10,015 nt of DNA from Candidatus Omnitrophota bacterium (GTDB lineage: Bacteria; Omnitrophota; Gorgyraeia; Gygaellales; Profunditerraquicolaceae): NCBI GenBank assembly GCA_017995695.1, contig JAGOIJ010000055.1, positions 1 to 10,015 of the forward strand. The letters run 5' to 3'. The position numbers were made by a program, and so were the translations under genes. The notes under the pieces were generated by a model. The model was not told the DNA's origin. It saw nothing but the letters and a program-made list of their open reading frames with translations, and did not search any database. Positions within the stretch are counted from its first letter, which is position 1, and the number at the start of each line of letters is the position of its first letter. Below, in pieces: positions 6,993 to 10,015 of this stretch.

Positions 6993-7960
6993 TGCAGGCT
7001 AAGCGCGCGCAAGCGCTCATTATCAGCGTTTGGGTTTTAGTAGCTTTGGCGGTTATTGCCCTTTCTTTGGGGCACCGCGTTTCTATGATGCTACGCATAG
7101 CGGCATTTCATCGAGATGATATTAAGGCGCTATACGCAGCTAAGGCAGGCGCTTGGTTTGCGGGAACACAGCTAATTCAAGATACCAATGATTACGACGC
7201 CCATGATGAAGACTGGGCGAATAATGAAGAACTTTTTAAAAAGATTACTTTGGATGATGCTGACTACGCCTTTGCGACGGTTAGTTACCAAGATGAAGAA
7301 GGGCAGACTCGTTATGGCATGACCGATGAAGAAAGCCGGATTAACCTTAATACTGCTTCCAAAGAAATTCTTGCTTCCCTTTTTTCTTCCTGCGACATAG
7401 AACAAACCAGGGCGCAAGAATTGGCGCGCGATATACTTTACTGGCGCGGTAGCGAAGCTGCTCCTCCTGCGGTAAGCGCTTATTACGAAACATCACTCCA
7501 CTACAAAATTAAACAAAAGAAATTTGCGCGCATTGAGGAACTTATGCTTGTCAAAGGAACACAGGATCTTGATAAAGATACACTCGCTGATGTTTTGCCC
7601 TTACTCACTATATATGGCGACGGAAAGATTAATATCAATACTGCGTCAAGCCAAGCTCTTTTAGCCGTTGCCTTGTCTACGGGAGGGGCGAATCAAAATG
7701 ACGCACAGGCTGTGGTTAATGCAATTTTGGCAACTCGCACAAGCGCGCCGTTCACTTCGCTTGAAAACCTGGCGACAACGTTAAACTTACCTAATCCTTC
7801 AGGTGCCTATAGCTTAGCGCAGGCAGTATCGGGTTTTTTCACTACGCAATCGCAGTTTTTTCGCATTGAAGTAACAGGCAACGCGCGCCGCGTGGTTAAA
7901 GACATTATTGCCGTTTACAGCCGTGCTGATAAAAAAATTGTCACGTGGCAAGAAAATTAA
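6989..7960 (+). CDS. gspK: Minor pseudopilin GspK (tip subunit)
   Basis: The largest pseudopilin (323 residues, the normal length) caps the pseudopilus. The signal MMQAKRA|QALIISVWVLVALAVIALSL lacks Glu+5 (Ile12 there), which is characteristic of GspK. The -1 residue is Ala7 rather than Gly. The GspK alpha-domain is recognisable from TDEESRINLNTAS (about 112-124) and the second DGKININTAS (about 211-220), two helix-hairpin-helix-like repeats; a long helical insert lies between them. The ATGATG at 6989 offers two adjacent starts; the first overlaps the gspJ stop. The gene is the last of the first packed group, with a 41-base gap and a promoter following. Confidence 0.92.
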   Translation: MMQAKRAQALIISVWVLVALAVIALSLGHRVSMMLRIAAFHRDDIKALYAAKAGAWFAGTQLIQDTNDYDAHDEDWANNEELFKKITLDDADYAFATVSYQDEEGQTRYGMTDEESRINLNTASKEILASLFSSCDIEQTRAQELARDILYWRGSEAAPPAVSAYYETSLHYKIKQKKFARIEELMLVKGTQDLDKDTLADVLPLLTIYGDGKININTASSQALLAVALSTGGANQNDAQAVVNAILATRTSAPFTSLENLATTLNLPNPSGAYSLAQAVSGFFTTQSQFFRIEVTGNARRVVKDIIAVYSRADKKIVTWQEN

Positions 7961-7962
7961 GA

Positions 7963-7990
7963 TTGCACTTGGTCGCCAGTATTGTATAAT
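7963..7990 (+). promoter_or_regulatory. Probable promoter for the gspL-gspM unit, placed very close to the start codon
   Basis: A perfect TATAAT lies at 7985-7990. TTGCAC at 7963-7968 with a 16-base spacer is the best -35 (3 of 6). Transcription should start at about A7996 or G7997, only some 5 bases before the ATG at 8002. There is no Shine-Dalgarno-like sequence in the gap. The TATAAT match could arise by chance, but its position in the only sizeable gap between gspG and gspM supports it. Confidence 0.5.
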
Positions 7991-8001
7991 AAACTAGCAC
8001 T

Positions 8002-9432
8002 ATGAATCCAAAACAAAAAAAACCCATTATTGCTGTTCAGTTTAGCGATCAGAGCATCACCTGTACCCGATTTTTACCCTTACTGGGTTCAAGGCGCAAA
8101 TTTCTAGGTTTTGCCGAAGAACGGCTTCCGGCAGACGCCAACGAAAAGCAGACGCTGGAATCGTTGCGCGCGCTGCTTAAAAAACAAGAATTCAATAATA
8201 ACCAGGTTATTATTTGCTTGCCGCGCAGTAAAGCAACCTGTCGCTATATAAAAATTCCCTCGCAAAACCCTTCCGAGATTGAGAAAATAATTTCGTTGCA
8301 AGTTTCTCGTTATTTACCGTACACTGCTTCCGAACTAATCAGCGGCTATCAGATCATTAACGTGGATAAAGAAGGGTACGCCCATCTTAACTTAACAATC
8401 GTGCATAAGGATGTTATCAACCGGTATCTTAATCTTTTTAAAGAACTCAAGCCCGAACGACTTTCAATAATTTTAAGTTCTTACGGAATAATTAGTTTGT
8501 GTAATCATTTAGATCAGAAAATACAAGATCCGGTGATGGTGATCAATACGGATGAATTCCAAGTTGAAATTGCCATCATGGCATACAATCGTCTTATCTT
8601 TAGCCGCTATTTTTCTGTTTCCGGTTTGAGGGAAAATCTGCACGACGCACTCGTTGATGAAATTAAACGCACCAATGATGCGTATGTAAGAGAGGTTAAA
8701 AGCGAAGCATTGCAAAAACTCATTGTCTTAAGCGCAAAACAAAATCCCCCAAGTTTTATTGAATTAATGGGACAACAGACTCATCTTTCGGTCAAGGAAG
8801 TGATTTATCCGCAACAAATACGGGATTTGGATAGTTTCCAAACTCAAATTGCTGCTAGTCAGACGTCATACGCAGATTTAGTTGGGTTGGCGTATTTAAC
8901 GCTTGATGAATCATTTAATTTGCTGCCGCAGGAAACAAAAACTAAATCAAGAAGCCATCTTGCGTATAAAGACCGCATGCGGCTTGCTAGTATTGTTTGT
9001 GCCATAATCTTGGTTTTTTCATTAGCCCTGGCGAAACACATGAACAATAAACGCGATTATTTGGCATTTCTTAGGCATGAGCTCACCAAGATAGAAGGAG
9101 AAGCAAAGTCTTTGGCCGAAATTGAGAAACGCTTTGAACTGCTAAAGAAACGCTCACAAAAAATACCTTCAAGCCTTGATGTTCTATCAGAAGTTCATGC
9201 GATTATCCCTAGCTCCGTAACCTTAGCAAATCTTTTGTTCGAAGATGATCGGGAGATTATCATTCGCGGTAATGCCCCTGACCATGCCCTTGTTTTTTCA
9301 TTTGTTTCGGCAATTGAACAATCGCCAGTTTTTAAAACTTTTTCGGCAAAACTTAAATTTGCGACAAAAAAAACTACACAACTCGGTGAAGTTATTGATT
9401 TTGAAATTGTCTGCGCAAAAGAGCAATCATGA
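8002..9432 (+). CDS. gspL: PilM-PilN fusion, GspL-like inner-membrane assembly protein
   Basis: Residues 8 to about 300 resemble the cytoplasmic actin-like PilM/GspL domain (IIAVQFSDQSITCTRF at the start; VEVIYPQQI-like late strands). The phosphate-1 motif is degenerate (Gln13 and Ser15 in place of Asp and Gly), as is phosphate-2 (VMVINTDEFQVEIAI, 177-191, Asn182 for Asp), so nucleotide binding is doubtful, as in classical GspL. Residues 305-309 read FNLLP, matching the INLLP motif by which free PilN docks onto PilM. A membrane helix (about 328-344), a coiled coil (about 350-385) and a PilN-like ferredoxin-fold periplasmic domain (about 386-474) follow. The protein therefore unites PilM and PilN, giving the GspL architecture. 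Beginning the conserved domain at residue 8 supports the ATG. The stop overlaps gspM (ATGA). Confidence 0.88.
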   Translation: MNPKQKKPIIAVQFSDQSITCTRFLPLLGSRRKFLGFAEERLPADANEKQTLESLRALLKKQEFNNNQVIICLPRSKATCRYIKIPSQNPSEIEKIISLQVSRYLPYTASELISGYQIINVDKEGYAHLNLTIVHKDVINRYLNLFKELKPERLSIILSSYGIISLCNHLDQKIQDPVMVINTDEFQVEIAIMAYNRLIFSRYFSVSGLRENLHDALVDEIKRTNDAYVREVKSEALQKLIVLSAKQNPPSFIELMGQQTHLSVKEVIYPQQIRDLDSFQTQIAASQTSYADLVGLAYLTLDESFNLLPQETKTKSRSHLAYKDRMRLASIVCAIILVFSLALAKHMNNKRDYLAFLRHELTKIEGEAKSLAEIEKRFELLKKRSQKIPSSLDVLSEVHAIIPSSVTLANLLFEDDREIIIRGNAPDHALVFSFVSAIEQSPVFKTFSAKLKFATKKTTQLGEVIDFEIVCAKEQS

Positions 9433-9962
9433 GTAAAACATTTTCTAGTAGAGAGAAAACGATTTTCTTTATCACCATTGTTGTTTTTTTATTCGCAATT
9501 CTGTTCAATATCGCGCTTGTTCCTATCCTTAATTATAACGAAGAACTTAATAAATCTATCATGATTACGCGTGCTAAGCTTGAGCGTTACGCCCAACTAC
9601 TTGGGCAAAAGGATTCTATTAAAAACAAATACTCACAGTTTTCATCCCAACTTAACCTTTCAGAAAAAAAGGAAGACAGGTTAATTGAAGTTTTATCGGA
9701 GCTTGAAAAACTCGCCAAAGGAGCAGGTGTACGCATTGTGGATATTCGCCCTGAAGGCTCGTTTCGGGAAGCCCACTCATATAAAGAACTGCTTATTGAT
9801 GTAAAGACTGAAGGGAGTATCCCGGATTTTACAAAATTTATGTATAATTTAGAAAATTCTCTTTCGTTATTAAAAATAAAGAAATTCAAAATAAGCAGCA
9901 AACCGCACGCCCAAACTGTTGAGGGAACGTTTTCTGTTTCGCAACTGACGATTCCTGAATAA
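9429..9962 (+). CDS. PilO/GspM-like inner-membrane assembly protein
   Basis: A bitopic protein of 177 residues: a short cytoplasmic N-terminus (MSKTFSSREK), one membrane helix (about 12-33), a coiled-coil stretch (about 38-95), and an alpha/beta domain (about 96-177, with VRIVDIRPEG and YKELLIDVKTEG) of the ferredoxin-like PilO/GspM type. Such proteins pair with PilN/GspL to form the periplasmic alignment complex between the platform and the secretin. The four-base overlap with the GspL-like gene suggests coupled, near-equal synthesis. Sequence conservation in this family is low; architecture and position carry the call. Whether to name it pilO or gspM cannot be settled here, so no symbol is given. 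Confidence 0.82.
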   Translation: MSKTFSSREKTIFFITIVVFLFAILFNIALVPILNYNEELNKSIMITRAKLERYAQLLGQKDSIKNKYSQFSSQLNLSEKKEDRLIEVLSELEKLAKGAGVRIVDIRPEGSFREAHSYKELLIDVKTEGSIPDFTKFMYNLENSLSLLKIKKFKISSKPHAQTVEGTFSVSQLTIPE

Positions 9963-9983
9963 GATACAAGAATAAACTTTTAC

Positions 9984-10012
9984 TTGAAAATTATTCAAAT
10001 ATATGGTATATA
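9984..10012 (+). promoter_or_regulatory. Possible promoter at the right edge, overlapping a short inverted repeat
   Basis: TTGAAA (9984-9989, 5 of 6 to TTGACA) is followed after 17 bases by TATATA (10007-10012, 4 of 6 to TATAAT). An inverted repeat ttgaa/ttcaa (9984-9988 and 9994-9998) overlaps the -35. The region is very AT-rich, so a chance match is quite possible. Any gene served lies beyond the window. Confidence 0.3.
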
Positions 10013-10015
10013 TAC

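Noticed and set aside
9587..9901. Minus-strand open frame (104 residues) opposite the PilO/GspM-like gene
   Set aside because: It is antisense to a supported gene in an operon and has Ser-rich, domain-free composition.

Overview
The window (about 10 kb, moderate GC, all genes on the + strand) carries most of a type II secretion system (T2SS) / type IV-pilus-like assembly locus of a diderm bacterium. The gene order, the joining of PilM-like and PilN-like parts into one GspL-type protein, and the palindromic 'gggacact' intergenic repeats are reminiscent of uncultured lineages such as Omnitrophota. That assignment is a low-confidence impression; the sequence contains no rRNA or other phylogenetic marker.

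Layout. Positions 1-1173 hold the 3' part of a secreted zinc metallopeptidase of the gametolysin (M11) type, followed by two beta-sandwich domains; its 5' end lies outside the window. Positions 1174-1434 are non-coding. They contain two tandem inverted-repeat elements sharing the same arm sequence (the first followed by a T-tract and probably acting as a terminator) and a good extended -10 promoter. From that promoter runs a tightly packed operon: a response regulator with a second, degenerate receiver-like half (1435-2232), gspE/pilB ATPase (2263-3978), gspF/pilC platform protein (3978-5192), major pseudopilin gspG (5203-5595), and minor pseudopilins gspH, gspI, gspJ and gspK (5577-7960). Most junctions overlap by 1 to 20 bases. 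A 41-base gap then carries a perfect TATAAT box, which begins a second unit: a PilM-PilN fusion corresponding to GspL (8002-9432) and a PilO/GspM-like protein (9429-9962). The last 53 bases hold a possible promoter for a gene beyond the edge.

How the parts fit together. GspE hydrolyses ATP at the cytoplasmic face, GspF and GspL/GspM form the inner-membrane platform, and GspG polymerises into a pseudopilus tipped by GspH-I-J-K. The outer-membrane secretin (GspD/PilQ), GspC/PilP and the prepilin peptidase are not in the window. The metallopeptidase next door is a plausible secretion substrate, but that link rests only on proximity. The most notable points are the PilM-PilN fusion that keeps the PilN docking motif, its probable near-leaderless mRNA, Ala instead of Gly at the -1 position of three minor pseudopilins, and the shared-arm repeat pair.
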